A program made the position numbers and the translations under genes. Below the pieces are notes generated by a model that did not search any database, had not been told where the DNA came from, and was given only the letters and a program-made list of their open reading frames with translations. A DNA stretch of 64,000 nt from Fragilariopsis cylindrus CCMP1102 (lineage: Eukaryota > Bacillariophyta > Bacillariophyceae > Bacillariales > Bacillariaceae), in contig FMBT01000489.1 of NCBI GenBank assembly GCA_900095095.1, forward strand, positions 1-64,000, given 5' to 3'. This document shows positions 24,542 through 35,561 of this stretch, piece by piece (the first letter of the stretch is position 1; each line of letters begins with the position of its first letter).

Positions 24542-27500
24542 ATGGCGCCATCGAAAAATACTAGCATGAATTCTTTGGAAGGTCAGCTCAATCATGACGG
24601 CTTTCATAGTGCAAGAGGTAGAACAGTAGGAATATTTATCACCAATACTCTAAAAGGTGCTGTGGGGAGCGCGAGAAAAAGTTTCGAAGGACGAAGACAC
24701 AGACGATCACGACGCAAATCCGAAGATATAGATCCACTCGATCGAGCTGAGGAGCTTCAAGACCATAATAATCATCGTCCTCGACAAAGTCACGAACGAC
24801 GATTTCCAGATAGATTTACAGATAAAACACCAAACGAAAAAGGCAGCGATCATCTCCTCAGCAGCCAGCAGCAGCAGCAGCATAATGATAATGATATTGA
24901 CAATGATATTGATATTGATAATGATGATGGAACAAAAAAATGTACACGATGTATTCGTGGTCCAAGTTATAAACGCGGACATGATATAACATGTCCACGG
25001 TCACAAAAACATGTCGCCAGTTGTAACAACAACAATAACCAACAAAAATCGCAACGTAAAGAGAAAGATGATCAGTTGTCATACAAACAACGAAATCGAA
25101 ATAACAACGAAAAGTACCAGAAGACAGACAACTCAATCGAATCAGTACTGGAACAACTAAGGCATAATAAATCCTCGGCAACAGTTGATTTATGTTGTAG
25201 TGATAATGAAGATAACGCGACGGACGATGGTGATAATTTGAAAGTGGAGTCGAAGTCGAAGTCTGGGGGTAAGCAACGATATCACAAACAATCAGAACGA
25301 AGTAGCGATAATGGCGATGACGACGATGACGACGACGACGACGATGATGATGAGGTACAAGTGGTGTCGAAGTCGTCGGGGTCGATACGCTGTCGTAAAC
25401 AACGACGTCACAGAAAGCCATCATTAGAACTAAGTCCAAGTGAGAATGAAGGTGAGAATGAGTCGGGTAGTAAACATTTCAAGGTATTATTAGATGCAAG
25501 AATCACAAAGAAATGTGATGATAGTGTCAATAACAATAACAACGACAGCGGTCGAGGCGGTCGTAGCAACAAAATGAACAGAGATGGATTAGACCGCCGC
25601 GAAAATTCGAATAGATCATCAGATGAGGAAGTAGGACCCAACATAAGCGGCATTTGAACATCGAGGAGGTGCATACAACAGCAGATTCTTGTTCAAACAA
25701 TGAAAAAAAGCTATCACATCGTCGACAGGAGAAAACGTCGGACGAGGGAAAGAAAAATTTATCCGACGACGAGCAAAAGTCAAACGATGAGATAAATTCG
25801 GACTCCCATCGTTCTAATTCGTGTCAACAACCGCGGGAGGAGAAAGTGGACAAGAAAAGAAGACCCCAATCATCTGACGAGCCATCGGACGAGAGGAATA
25901 CAGAATCCAATTTTCGTAACAGCAAGCAATCATCTCAACAGCAGAAGAAACGAGGGAAGTCACAAAAAAACAACAACACCTCGATTGAGTTTAAAATTCC
26001 AAAACTCAAGAATTCATCTCATTCATCTAAATATAAACCACGAACTGTTGATAGTGACAGTGATAATGATTCTGATGACGACCGAAAGCAACAACAGCCA
26101 AAACCAAAAAATGACGGGTCTTTAGATCTGTTAAAAATGGTCGAAGCTGCAGAATCAAACGACTTCGTCCTACAGAGAACAACAACTCAGAGAAGAAATA
26201 GAGATTCGGCGACCATAGATATGGATATGGATACTTCTTTAGCTTCGACCTCAGATAACATGTCACAAAACTCATCTATCAGTCTCTTCAACATTAGGAA
26301 GGTCGCAAAAAATGGGAAGAAAAAAAAATTAAAAGGAGGAAAAATAATTCCGGGACAAGCAATTATGAACAGCAGGTACAATTATTCCGAACCAATTCAG
26401 AAAAAAACACGACGCAGGGAGGAAGATCGAGATGAAAACCACGATGGTATAAAAGGTGCGACGGCATATTGTGTTTTCATAATGATTGTATGATTTTATT
26501 CTATAGTGAGATGCTCCTTCGATCATTCCGAAAAGATAATTTATTCAGATACTTTCTAATTTTTTTGCTTCTACTCATCTATTGTCACATCAAAATCATC
26601 AGGTGATAACATTCAGTATAGTGGAACGAACAACTGGAACCCACTGAATGGCTCACGATACAGTGATCAACAAAACACACGTAGTAGCTCTACTCGTGTT
26701 AATTCTACATTATCTTCATCTCTGTCACAAGAAAGCACGAATAGAACACGCTCTGCTCGTCCTAAAGCCAATCGTGATACTGAATTCTCGTCGCAAGAAA
26801 GCCCCAGAAATAATAGACGATCCAAGAGAAATAATAAAAGAACACCTGAAACCATCGATATCACAAACAGCGATAGCGATAGCGATGATGATGATATCGT
26901 TATGGAGGATAGCCAGATTGTGGAGGTAAGTTCTTGTTTTCCTTTTCTTGTCGCTTCAGTCAGCTTTTCCACTTTGTTAATTTGTCTTCCTTTATAAACA
27001 ACCTGATGTTGCCGTGTCTCTCTTTATCTACTCTTAACTTTTTAGTTCACCTTAAAGCGTGTTGCTATCAACAATAAAGTACGCAATCAAGAAGATTATC
27101 AACCCATGATAAAATGTGATTTTGAATCGAACACTATGCTTCTTAGTTATAATAAATCTAAGGTAGATGTAACTAAGGGCCGCGCAGAAATTCTTATTGG
27201 CATTGGAGATGTACAAGAAATGTCCTATTTTGAAATGAATGACGCAGCCGTGCAGAATAACATCGATCTAGACCTAGACAGCTTTATCTACTTTCGTGCA
27301 GAGGCCGAGCGCCCAGGTGCAAGAAGTAGAACTCGGGAGTATAATTTTGAACTTGAATTTGAAGAAGATGATCATCTTCGTGATTTAATCCAGGCTGTTG
27401 AGGACAGTGGCATCTTAACTCCGTTACAGACACAACCGGAAGACATTGAAATTAATGCAAAAGCATTGATTGAAGACTCGCGTATGAAATATAAATTAAG

Positions 27501-29037
27501 AAGCCAAGCAGCTCCCCAAAAGAAAGACCCCTTCATAGCCAACAAGAAGGACGACGACATCTTACTTGTGTATCCATTTGGAGAGGACAAGACCAAAATT
27601 GAAGCAGCTGCATCTGATCTTACTAAGCTTTTATACAAACAAACATATGATGACCAAGATTCAACTGAACCGAAGAAAGCTAGTACCGAAACAAAAGATT
27701 TGTCGACAACACAAGGTAGCCAAAGATCGCATCAAATTGTGATTCGAGTGGAAGATTACGAAAAGCTTGAGGACGGGCAGTGGCTAAACGATTCATTGGT
27801 CGATTTTTGGATGCAGTGGATTTCACGTGACATTAACTTTAACTGCAAATCTACCGATGTGCATTTCTTTACTTCACATTTTCATTCAACATTGGCGTCA
27901 GACGGGGTGGAGGGGGTCAAATCTTGGACTGTTCGGAAAAATATCAACATTTTTGAGAAGAAATTGATCTTTATACCAATCAACAAGACACTTCATTGGT
28001 CACTATGTGTGATAGTAAATCCAGGTGCAGTAGAGAAATCTAACCTAATATCAGTGGAAGATGACAAAGAAGACTCACCATTATCATGTATGCTATTTTT
28101 CGACTCTCTAAAAATGCATAATAAAATGAGATCTCAACGACTTCTACTTAAGTGGCTCAATTCTGAATGGCAACGGGTCAATGACATCTCTAGCACTCCT
28201 TCACCAAAAAAATTACCAAATATACGACCCTGAAGGTATGTTTGAATTGCTTTGTGTATTGTACTTGGATTTCATGGTTGCCTTTCACCCTATATTAACA
28301 TTTTTATTGATCCTTTTTCTTTTCAACTGTATCACAGTCCCAAGGCAAGATAATGGTTCTGATTGTGGCGTCTTTGTCTGTCGTTACGCCTGGCTATGTT
28401 TAAACTTCGTCACCTGGAATTCACAAACAAAGAAGCTGGTATTGAGAAAGGATCTGACTCAATTCCCACTGGTCATCGTTTTACTCGCCGCACAATTACA
28501 AGAAGGAATGGACCTTTTTCAAGACTCATCACAAATGGAGAAGATTTTAATTTTAATTGTAGGGACATTCGCCGTATTCGAATTGGCATATCAAACTTTT
28601 ATTAGGAATCTCCACCCACTGTATGATCAATTTAACAAGGCCAAAATTGAGACGGAAAAAGAAGAAAGGAAAGCTAGAAAAGAATCGAGGCGCAAGGGGA
28701 AGGTAGAAACTACGGCGCGACAGGACCATCGAGCATTGACGAGGACCAGAAAGAAAACTCAGTAACGGGCGTTCATACCTCGACGACGAATGGAACGAAA
28801 GAAAACTTAACGGACATTCATACCTTGACGATAAATGAAACGAAAGAAAGCTCAGTAGCGGACATTCACACCTTGACGATAAACGAAACGAAAGAAAAAA
28901 CTTAGTTACGGACGTTCGTACCTCTTCGACGAATGAAACAAGCGAAATTGTCAAGCACCCTTTGGAAGATACTCAAGACGAAGCTACGAAAAGAGCATTG
29001 CCGGAAGGTCCGTTAGAACAAGTAGTTGATGTATGAT
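24542..29037 (+). CDS. Ulp1/SENP-type SUMO-specific cysteine protease
   Basis: Peptidase family C48, which matures SUMO or removes it from conjugates. The first ~700 residues (24542-26450) are disordered and rich in Ser, Asp, Lys, Arg and Asn, with a poly-Asp tract at about 25310-25355. Exon 2 is about 26602-26925; exon 3 (27046-28235) holds a PH-like stretch and the protease domain (DGQWLNDSLVDFWMQW). The catalytic set is complete: His in LHWSLCVIV (27993), Asp in FFDSL (28102), and Gln and Cys in PRQDNGSDCGVFVC (28364), the last in exon 4 after the intron 28236-28337. An A7 run at 28206-28212 is one base too long; with six, SPKNYQIYDPEV runs straight into PRQDNG. Other frame breaks lie near 25.64, 28.40, 28.60, 28.70 and 28.90 kb. 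The C-terminus carries a 16-residue repeat and ends at TGA 29035-29037. The boundary of the first intron (about 26445-26601) is uncertain at the donor. Confidence 0.9.
28749..28939 (+). repeat. Tandem repeat of about 48 bp, four units, coding
   Basis: Units start near 28749, 28797, 28842 and 28890. Read in the protease's final frame, each encodes about 16 residues of the type TKESSVADIHTLTINE. Spacings of 48, 45, 48 and about 50 bp fit a 16-codon unit with one codon lost and a miscounted base in the last unit. Confidence 0.8.
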
Positions 29038-30187
29038 GAGGATGTGGGAAATGTATCTTCCACGGAAAAATATTCATTAAGGGAAGAAATGCATCGTCTC
29101 CGAAGGTAGAAATTACCATATAAAATCGATATTCGCTTTTTCTTGCATGTACAGAGAGTTTCATTCTGTGTATTTACCTGAGGAAATTTCCATTAATCGT
29201 CGAATGGTTCCATCGAAGCGATCAACAGATGAAATCCGTGAAAATTATTTTATATGACTTATATAACATATTTAAGCCACGATTTTTTCCTCTTCTTGAA
29301 TGTCATTTAATTATTAGTTTAGATCAAGGTCCTCGACTACAATCTAGTCCAATTCCTTTGCCGTGATATGGATCAAAAATAGGATTTCCTGTCAAATTCG
29401 CTTCTAGTACTAGTAGTACATAAGGCCGAACCAACTATTCTTTCTAAAGAAATTTAACAATGCATTGCATTTAGAACAAGATTGCAGCTGGAAATATTTG
29501 ATCGATTTAGTAGGTCGTTTTATCAAAAAAAAAGGGGAATAACATGAAACGAGTTAGGATGTTCGTTATGCAGACACGAATGTTCAGTATATGCAATTAT
29601 GTTGATCGACGTTCTCTTGTTTTGGTCAGAGTGGGTTTGGAGACAACTTTCTCCTGCTTTTGATTTAGATTTAAAGTCGATTCATCAAAAAATTGTCTTA
29701 ATCGAAGTATTACATAGATCCTATAAACTATGTATGTTACATCGTTACGATACAATACTATTACATAGATAATATACTAATAAACATACTACGACTAACT
29801 TACTACTGTACGACTAACTTATTATAGTATATACAATCTTTCTTATGATTTGATTCATTCGATTCAATTTCAATTTTAACCCACAAAAAACGACGTTCAC
29901 TTTTCATACATCCGTACGTACTAACTTCTCGCGTTACAGCGCGTAAAGTGCTGTGAAGAAAATACCGCTTGGATTTGTGGATGGCACGTGGTGCAATTGC
30001 CGACACGCAGTTGTCGTCAAGATTCCTTTTCTCATTCGATACTAATGCATTGCTCGTTCCAACATATAGATAAGAAAGCTTTCTCGATAGTATTGAAAAC
30101 CAGGACTATCAATCGACTCCTTGCACACAAACCTCATAAATAACTGAACACTACTAGTACGCCTACGCCTATATCCAGATTCAAACA
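29038..30187. other. Intergenic, no supported gene
   Basis: About 1.15 kb of AT-rich sequence with a TACTA/TTACATAG-type imperfect repeat around 29700-29830. No recognisable coding sequence on either strand. The 3' end is the probable promoter of the carrier gene. Confidence 0.5.
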
Positions 30188-31744
30188 ATGTCGGAACAAC
30201 CTCAAAAAGCAAATCTGATTCAGTCCATGGCCCTCGGTGGAACTTCCGCCGTATTTGCTGTGAATTTTACTCATCGTAAGTTCCATTTTTTTGTATCTGG
30301 TATATTTGATATATTATATATCATTCTATACGCTTTTTTATCTATCTTGAAAGAAGGAAACTTCCGCGTGCTAGCTATAACTAGTACCTTTTAAAAGAAT
30401 TTAAAATTAATCGAAAATAAATGCTGATTCTTTGCCGTCGCTCTTGTTTTTCCCTTCTCATATTAAAATTGTAATTTATTTTCTGACTATTTATTCTGCC
30501 AACTACTAACTTACATGTACGTACATGTAATAGCGATCGAAACTGTGAAGACTCGTATGCAAGTTTCTGGTCTTGGTATTTCTCCCACAGTTACATCCAC
30601 GTATGCCAATGAGGGTGTTGGGCATTCTATAAAGGTTTACCATTTGCATGGGGTAGAGAAATCTTTTATACAAGTATCAAACTGGGTGGTAAGTTCTTTT
30701 TTTAGAACTTTTCTAGAAACATTCTGAGAGAGAGAATAAACTATCAAATTTGATGGAATGTCAACCGTCGTCGTGTGTTGTCGTCTTCTTCGTTTTCTTT
30801 TTTTATATCTCATATAGTCATAATTTCTCGTGTGTCATTTCCCTGTATGTAGCTTACGCACCTGTCAGAGATTGGTTAGGTGCTGGTAAGGATGCACCAT
30901 TTTATATGAAATTTTTGGCTGGTGCTATTACTGGTGGTGTTGGAAGTGTGGTCGGTAATCCATTCGATGTCTTGAAGGTACGTCAAAAACGTAGAATGCT
31001 CTTATTCATTGATGTACTTAAAAAGAAGAAAAATATGAGCTGCTGCTGTAGGGACTTGCGATGAAAAATTACTTGAATATCTCTAAAAAAATTCTATTCA
31101 AAACAAACAATTACAGACACTCGCACAAACCAATAAAGATGCGGCTGTACCATTATCGACTATGGTTTCTAAAATGCATGCCGCTCAAGGTATTGGAGGA
31201 TTTTATCGGGTGTGGAAGCGAATATATTACGTGCCTGTGTCTTGAATGCCACTAAAATGGGTGTCTATGATTTAACCAAGGGTATCGTGGCCGACAAATC
31301 TGGTTGGGATCGGAAAGATATCCGTACCTCCTTCTGTTCAGTTTCGTGGCCGGATTCTTTATGACCTGCACGGTCTCACCCTTCGATCGGATCCGTACCA
31401 ATTTAATGAATCAACCGACCGATAAAAAAATCTATGATGGATTAGTGGATTGTGCTGTGAAAACTGTCAAGAGAGATGGTGTAGCATCCTTATGGCGTGG
31501 ATTCATCCCAATGTAAGTTTTATCACCTATTATATACCATACCATAACATGTCATGGGCATGGTATGTCATGTGATTACTTCATTTTTCTTCCTCTCAAA
31601 AATTTAATAATGACTGACACGTTTGTCGCGATCTTTTTGTTTTGCGTTTTTTAATTCAGATGGGCACGATTTGCTCCACAAGCTACCTTACAACTATTAG
31701 GGCTTGAGTACTTGTACAAGACTTGTGGATTCGCCACGATTTAA
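30188..31744 (+). CDS. Mitochondrial carrier (dicarboxylate/UCP-like, SLC25)
   Basis: Inner-membrane solute carrier with three repeats of two helices. Each repeat carries the PX[DE]XX[KR] signature: PIETVKTR, PFDVLK and PFDRIRTN. Five exons (30188-30275, 30534-30688, 30853-30977, 31117-31512, 31660-31744) are joined by GT-AG introns that keep phase, and the first carrier signature spans the first junction. The sequence ends [20 protein letters not shown] followed by a short tail. Frame breaks occur at a G3 run at 30620-30622 (NEGVG continues as [15 protein letters not shown]), at another G3 at 31208-31210 (GGFYR continues as [16 protein letters not shown]) and near 31.32 kb. Both G runs read correctly with four G. 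Overall it resembles the dicarboxylate/oxoglutarate/uncoupling-protein branch, but the substrate cannot be fixed from sequence alone. Confidence 0.9.
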
Positions 31745-32574
31745 AACAAAAAAAAATATTGCTATTGTTTATAGAATGAAAATCTCCGTTGGAAATGATC
31801 AATTTCGAATATTGTCGATATTTTTCGTGAGAGTTTTTTGTTCTGTGGATTGCTCTCTTCATTTCATGGTCTTAATTACTAAATGTTGAAAAAAATATAT
31901 ATACTCTAAAAATCATTACTTTTACCGTATTAAAAACTTTTTTATTTATCACGAACAAATACTAGAAAAAATAATATACTTACTATCTACTCTGTACCGA
32001 TGAATGCGCTACAATTCTTTTTGCGATGAACAATCGAAACAACACGAAGAAGAGTATGAGAGAAAATAACAATTTTCGCTCTCAAATTCTTTCTTCGTTT
32101 TGGAAAAAGATATATATCCCTTGCGTTGTTTTGATCCTGGAAGTACGGCATTACATCTACAACATCAAAAATTTATTTGATCATTAAATTAGGAGGAAAC
32201 GTCGTCAACATACTATAGATTTTAATTTTTCAATCTCGTTTTGTGTCGTGTTGTTGCTGTTGCCTTTTTTTTTCTTCTTTTTTTGTGGTTGTCGAGTAAA
32301 ATCTTCTCGAACAGCGAGCCATACCAACCACGCTGGAAAGATCAAATAGGGAGAATAGACTATATGTTGTTATTGTTATTGTTGGTTTATTTGCCGTGGA
32401 CGTACATCCCAACGTCAAACATAATGCCAGCAAAAAAGAAAAAAGGGTTGACAACGCCAACGTAGTAAAGGTTCCAGAAAGGTGAGCGAACGCGAACTAA
32501 TTATATATTTGTTGATAAAAATTCGGAAGTGGATCTAGGTTACAGTATATTATGTATTTCAAAAATTGACTTAC
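31745..32574. other. Convergent intergenic region
   Basis: Between the carrier stop and the TMEM97-like gene. Frames on both strands at 32230-32465 are low-complexity and hydrophobic by composition only. A further C-terminal exon of the TMEM97-like protein should lie here, since its last membrane segment is missing, but none could be picked out with confidence. Confidence 0.4.
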
Positions 32575-33067
32575 TTATGATCGTCGCATATTTCTGCAAT
32601 ATCGACATCTCTTGACTCATAACGAAGGTAGAAATAATAGGTACTAATGTTGTACTGACATGAGAACCATAGATGATACAAACATTCGGAACCATTCGGG
32701 ATAAACATCATCTACGTTTTTACAGGAGGATGCCGATGATGCCGATGATGCCGATGATGCCGAGGAATGTGTCGTCGTCATCATCATCATTTTGACGGCC
32801 ACAATAAAGAAGGGTAACTGGAATAAAATCTCACAACAGATCATGGAAGAAAACCAGACCAGGCTATCGTTATCATTTTTATTACTACTGCTGTCGTCTT
32901 TCATCAAGACATCTCCAAATAGATCACAATACCATGATACAACATCGATCAACAATTGAGGATAATAGGATCGGAAGGCACCCTGTCCATCGATGAGAAT
33001 TGTAATGGTATGTGTGATACGAAGAAGAGGAGAAAGGCAATTCGGCTGATCCTTGAATTAATTTCAT
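32575..33067 (-). CDS. EXPERA-domain membrane protein, TMEM97/sigma-2 receptor-like
   Basis: TMEM97 family proteins are four-helix ER/lysosomal membrane proteins linked to sterol handling and share the EXPERA fold with EBP. From the ATG at 33065-33067 the protein reads across frames as MKLIQGSSRIAFLLFFVSHIP, then ITILIDGQGAFRSYYPQLLI, WYCDLFGD, CCEILFQLPFFIVAV and, after a Ser/Ala-rich insert, IIYGSHVSTTLVPIISTF. These match the family's HIPITLFID, WYxxxF, CELVFQLPFF and IIYSVHTMTTLIPI signatures in order. The first-helix frame is restored if CTGATCC at about 33047 has lost a G, as the duplicated fragment at 33345 shows. Other breaks are near 32.98 and 32.69 kb. A GTAAGT donor at 32574 suggests a further exon, which was not found. 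A genuine pseudogene remains possible. Confidence 0.75.
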
Positions 33068-33209
33068 TATAATAATATGCTGTTACCGTATGTGTGGGTA
33101 TGTTGTTGATATCCACACTTCTCTTTCGACTTTTCGACTATCCATATAGTAGGGGTTGCTATTCTTATTGTTGAGGATTAAGATATGAAGTACAATATGA
33201 ATGTATTTT

Positions 33210-33300
33210 TGCTTGGCGTTTGTCATTTTTTGTACTAGTAGGGACACGCACGACTCAAATGTGCCGAGTCGTGCCATGTGGACATACACATAAATCTTAC
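33210..33300. repeat. Dispersed dyad-bearing repeat, copy 1
   Basis: The core GTTTGTCATTTTTTGTA plus the dyad CACGACTC(9 nt)GAGTCGTG recurs at 34970-35055. Similarity is strong over about 60 bp and fades outwards. Copy 1 has six extra bases (ctagta) in the middle. Confidence 0.85.
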
Positions 33301-33344
33301 TGTTAAAAGTTAAAACAAAGGATAGGGGGGCAAAAAAAAGTACT

Positions 33345-33412
33345 CGGTATGTGTGATACGAAGAAGATGAGAGAGATACAATTCGGCTGGATCCTTGAAT
33401 TAATTTCATTAT
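33345..33412 (-). pseudogene. Duplicated 5' fragment of the TMEM97-like gene
   Basis: About 68 bp closely matching 33006-33072, the start of the TMEM97-like gene, including the ATG and codons for MKLIQGSSRI. The rest of the gene is absent: the copy runs into unrelated sequence and then the dyad repeat. Differences include substitutions and a retained G that the main copy lacks. It is probably a partial duplication without function. Confidence 0.7.
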
Positions 33413-33637
33413 AAGAAGTACCTGTACTGTTACTATGTATGTACGTACGTACTAACTGAATTATTTATTTTTTGAGAGGCCTTTTAAAAATTTGACTCGA
33501 TTTTAATGAAAGATTTTACGTGATGTGTTTTTCTTTAAATATGTACAATGAGATTGTGAATTGTTCGTGTGTGTTGTATTACAGTACTGTATAAAGTATC
33601 AGGGGGCAGTGAAGATCAATGGTGCGACCGACTCCTT

Positions 33638-34519
33638 TTATTTGTCGTCGCTCAGAATGGAGGCGTTCTCCATATCGGCGGAATCTCCTCGGCCGTACTC
33701 ATCACCGTCGCTGCCGAAATTGCTATTCACCTCAATGGCGGTAGCAGGAGGAGCTTCTTCTTTTCCTCTCCATTCGGCGGCACGTTTGACGGCCCTCTTC
33801 GTCCGGAAGACCCTCCACAGAACCAGGCCGACGATGAAGAGAACGAACAGGGAACCTACAGTCGAACTGACAATGATAATGGTGGTGACACCGGCAGCGG
33901 AAATGTTGGAAGCGCTTTCGGTAGGCGCAGGCATCGCAATGGCTGCTGGAGATGCTTCGCGGCATAAAAAGCAATCGAATCCGACCGCAGTTTTGACCTC
34001 CTGCGCCTTAATCCAGGACTGCTCGTCGTCGCAGGCATCTTCCGACACGGCACAAAAGAGTACTTTTTCACCATTTGTGTTTAAGCGACTACAACCTCCG
34101 ACTTGGACCTTGTCGCAGGTACAGCCGTCGTCAAAGGGTGCCCAGGTGTTGTCTTCGGTGCATTGGTCGTGACTCCAGGCACACATTCCGTAATCGCAAC
34201 GTCCAAAGGATGTGGTGGCGACCGTGCATCCTGGGTCGGGGCCCTCCCATTCACTGTCGGGGGGACACGCTCCCACATCGGTAGCGCATAACAATGATTC
34301 AGTGAGTCGGTAGCCATCTGTGCTGCTGCACTGGCCCAACACGGTGTCTTGGACCTCTTCTTGCCACTGGCAGTTACCGCCATGGGCCATAACCGGTCCC
34401 TCCTGCATCTGGCGGCTTGAGCGAAAGTTCGCAGGATCGTCGCATTCTAATTTCGTGAGTGCGCAACCGGCACTGTCGGGGAAATCGCAGTAGCCTCCTT
34501 GGACGGATTTGCGGGTCAT
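33638..34519 (-). CDS. Cys-rich single-pass membrane protein
   Basis: Encodes 293 residues in an unbroken frame. Residues 1 to about 190 form a Cys-rich region with repeated CxxxxC and CxW motifs (CDYGMCAWSHDQC, CTCDKVQVGGC, FDCFLC), as in disulfide-rich ectodomains. A membrane segment follows at about 212-236 (IIIVSSTVGSLFVLFIVGLVLW), with a basic stop-transfer (RVFRTKRAVKRAAEW) and an acidic cytosolic tail. This is a type I topology, yet no signal peptide follows the ATG at 34519. In the same frame just upstream lies a hydrophobic run (ILVLLLL) followed by poly-Thr from a GTT/TAG microsatellite, which could be a signal core whose ATG is lost to a frame error or an exon. The family was not recognised. 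GC content is visibly higher than in the neighbours. Copies of the dyad repeat lie on both sides. Confidence 0.75.
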   Translation of the reverse strand: MTRKSVQGGYCDFPDSAGCALTKLECDDPANFRSSRQMQEGPVMAHGGNCQWQEEVQDTVLGQCSSTDGYRLTESLLCATDVGACPPDSEWEGPDPGCTVATTSFGRCDYGMCAWSHDQCTEDNTWAPFDDGCTCDKVQVGGCSRLNTNGEKVLFCAVSEDACDDEQSWIKAQEVKTAVGFDCFLCREASPAAIAMPAPTESASNISAAGVTTIIIVSSTVGSLFVLFIVGLVLWRVFRTKRAVKRAAEWRGKEEAPPATAIEVNSNFGSDGDEYGRGDSADMENASILSDDK

Positions 34520-35561
34520 GGTGATTGTTGTTGTTGTTGTTGTTGTTGTTGTTAGTAGTAGTAGTACTAGTATCTGGTTGTGGAAAACGGTTGGCGAGCA
34601 ACTCTCTTGATGTAATAAATATTGAGTGTGTTTGGCACAAGTTCAAAGTTGTGGGATTAAATTAATAATACTATCGAAAACGACAACTATCGATCGAAGT
34701 GCAAGTGTCCACAGAATATAATTCTTATTTTCATGTTAAATATTTATCATCAAAAAGAGTATGAAGTGTCAACGGGACCAGCTTTTTCTTCTGTCGGCGA
34801 TGTTCCTGGAGAACTCTCGCGTCGCGTCAAGTGTAGTATGTATCTTCAAAGGCTGAAATACTGGTTGAGGAAGCCTCTTCGTGCTTGGCATTCTACTTCC
34901 TTGGGAATTTTGGCGGCACGCACAAAATACCTCCTAAAATATTTTGTGAAGATGCACTTGTATTTGTATTTGCATGCGTTTGTCATTTTTTGTAGGGATA
35001 CGCACGACTCAAATGTGCCGAGTCGTGCCATGTCATACTCATTGAAAATCTTATTCCGAGAGAAAGCTAACGTTACAATGATTCTTCTTGAGAAAAATAC
35101 TAGTACTGCTAGTACATTTAGTAGTGGTAACCTCGGTGCAACTCGAGTTGCAATCCCGTCTCTGCTAGTAGCACTACCTACTACTACTATACTGGAACTG
35201 ATGCTACTTATGAATCATATCTATCTCTTTATCTCTTGTTCTATACTTCATTATACTATTCATATATGCTAGAATAATAGTAGCTGTCGTTGTTCCCCCT
35301 TTTCCATTACAAGTGCCCCCAAATCGGATTCTACAATGATCAATACGTACTTTACATTTGCGTTGTGGTGAATGTATTATCTACTAACTTTGGATTTTGG
35401 GACTAAAACCAAATATATACAATATTCTATATTGTATAAATAATGAATGCATCCACGACTGGCCTATCAAAAATCACCCGCGCCTTACAATCATGATATC
35501 ATGATCAATATTTTCTCTTTTTTTTATCGAAAGATCGGAAGATTCGAAACAGCATATTCGA
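34520..35561. other. Intergenic, contains dyad repeat copy 2
   Basis: Starts with GTT and TAG microsatellites (about 34527-34573), then AT-rich sequence and the second repeat copy. No gene was recognised. The final 40 bp lead into the menin-like gene. Confidence 0.5.
34970..35055. repeat. Dispersed dyad-bearing repeat, copy 2
   Basis: Same core and CACGACTC(9 nt)GAGTCGTG dyad as 33210-33300, in the same orientation about 1.75 kb away. On the minus strand both copies open with ATG and encode MARLGTFESCVSL, then QKMTNA. The six-base length difference keeps the frame, and the two differ by a synonymous change. Confidence 0.85.

Noticed and set aside
25408-25674. Long minus-strand frames opposite the disordered part of the SUMO protease
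   Set aside because: They mirror low-complexity codons of the real gene, as expected for shadows of Asp/Ser/Asn-rich sequence.
28236-28337. Treating all frame changes as unannotated introns
   Set aside because: True introns here have GT-AG ends, are 100-290 bp and keep phase. The frame breaks occur within a few bases, with conserved residues on both sides, so no intron fits.
32241-32465. Plus-strand frame with hydrophobic Leu run and Lys-rich end, superficially like a TMEM97 C-terminus
   Set aside because: It is on the opposite strand to the TMEM97-like gene and has no other supporting sequence; the resemblance is compositional.
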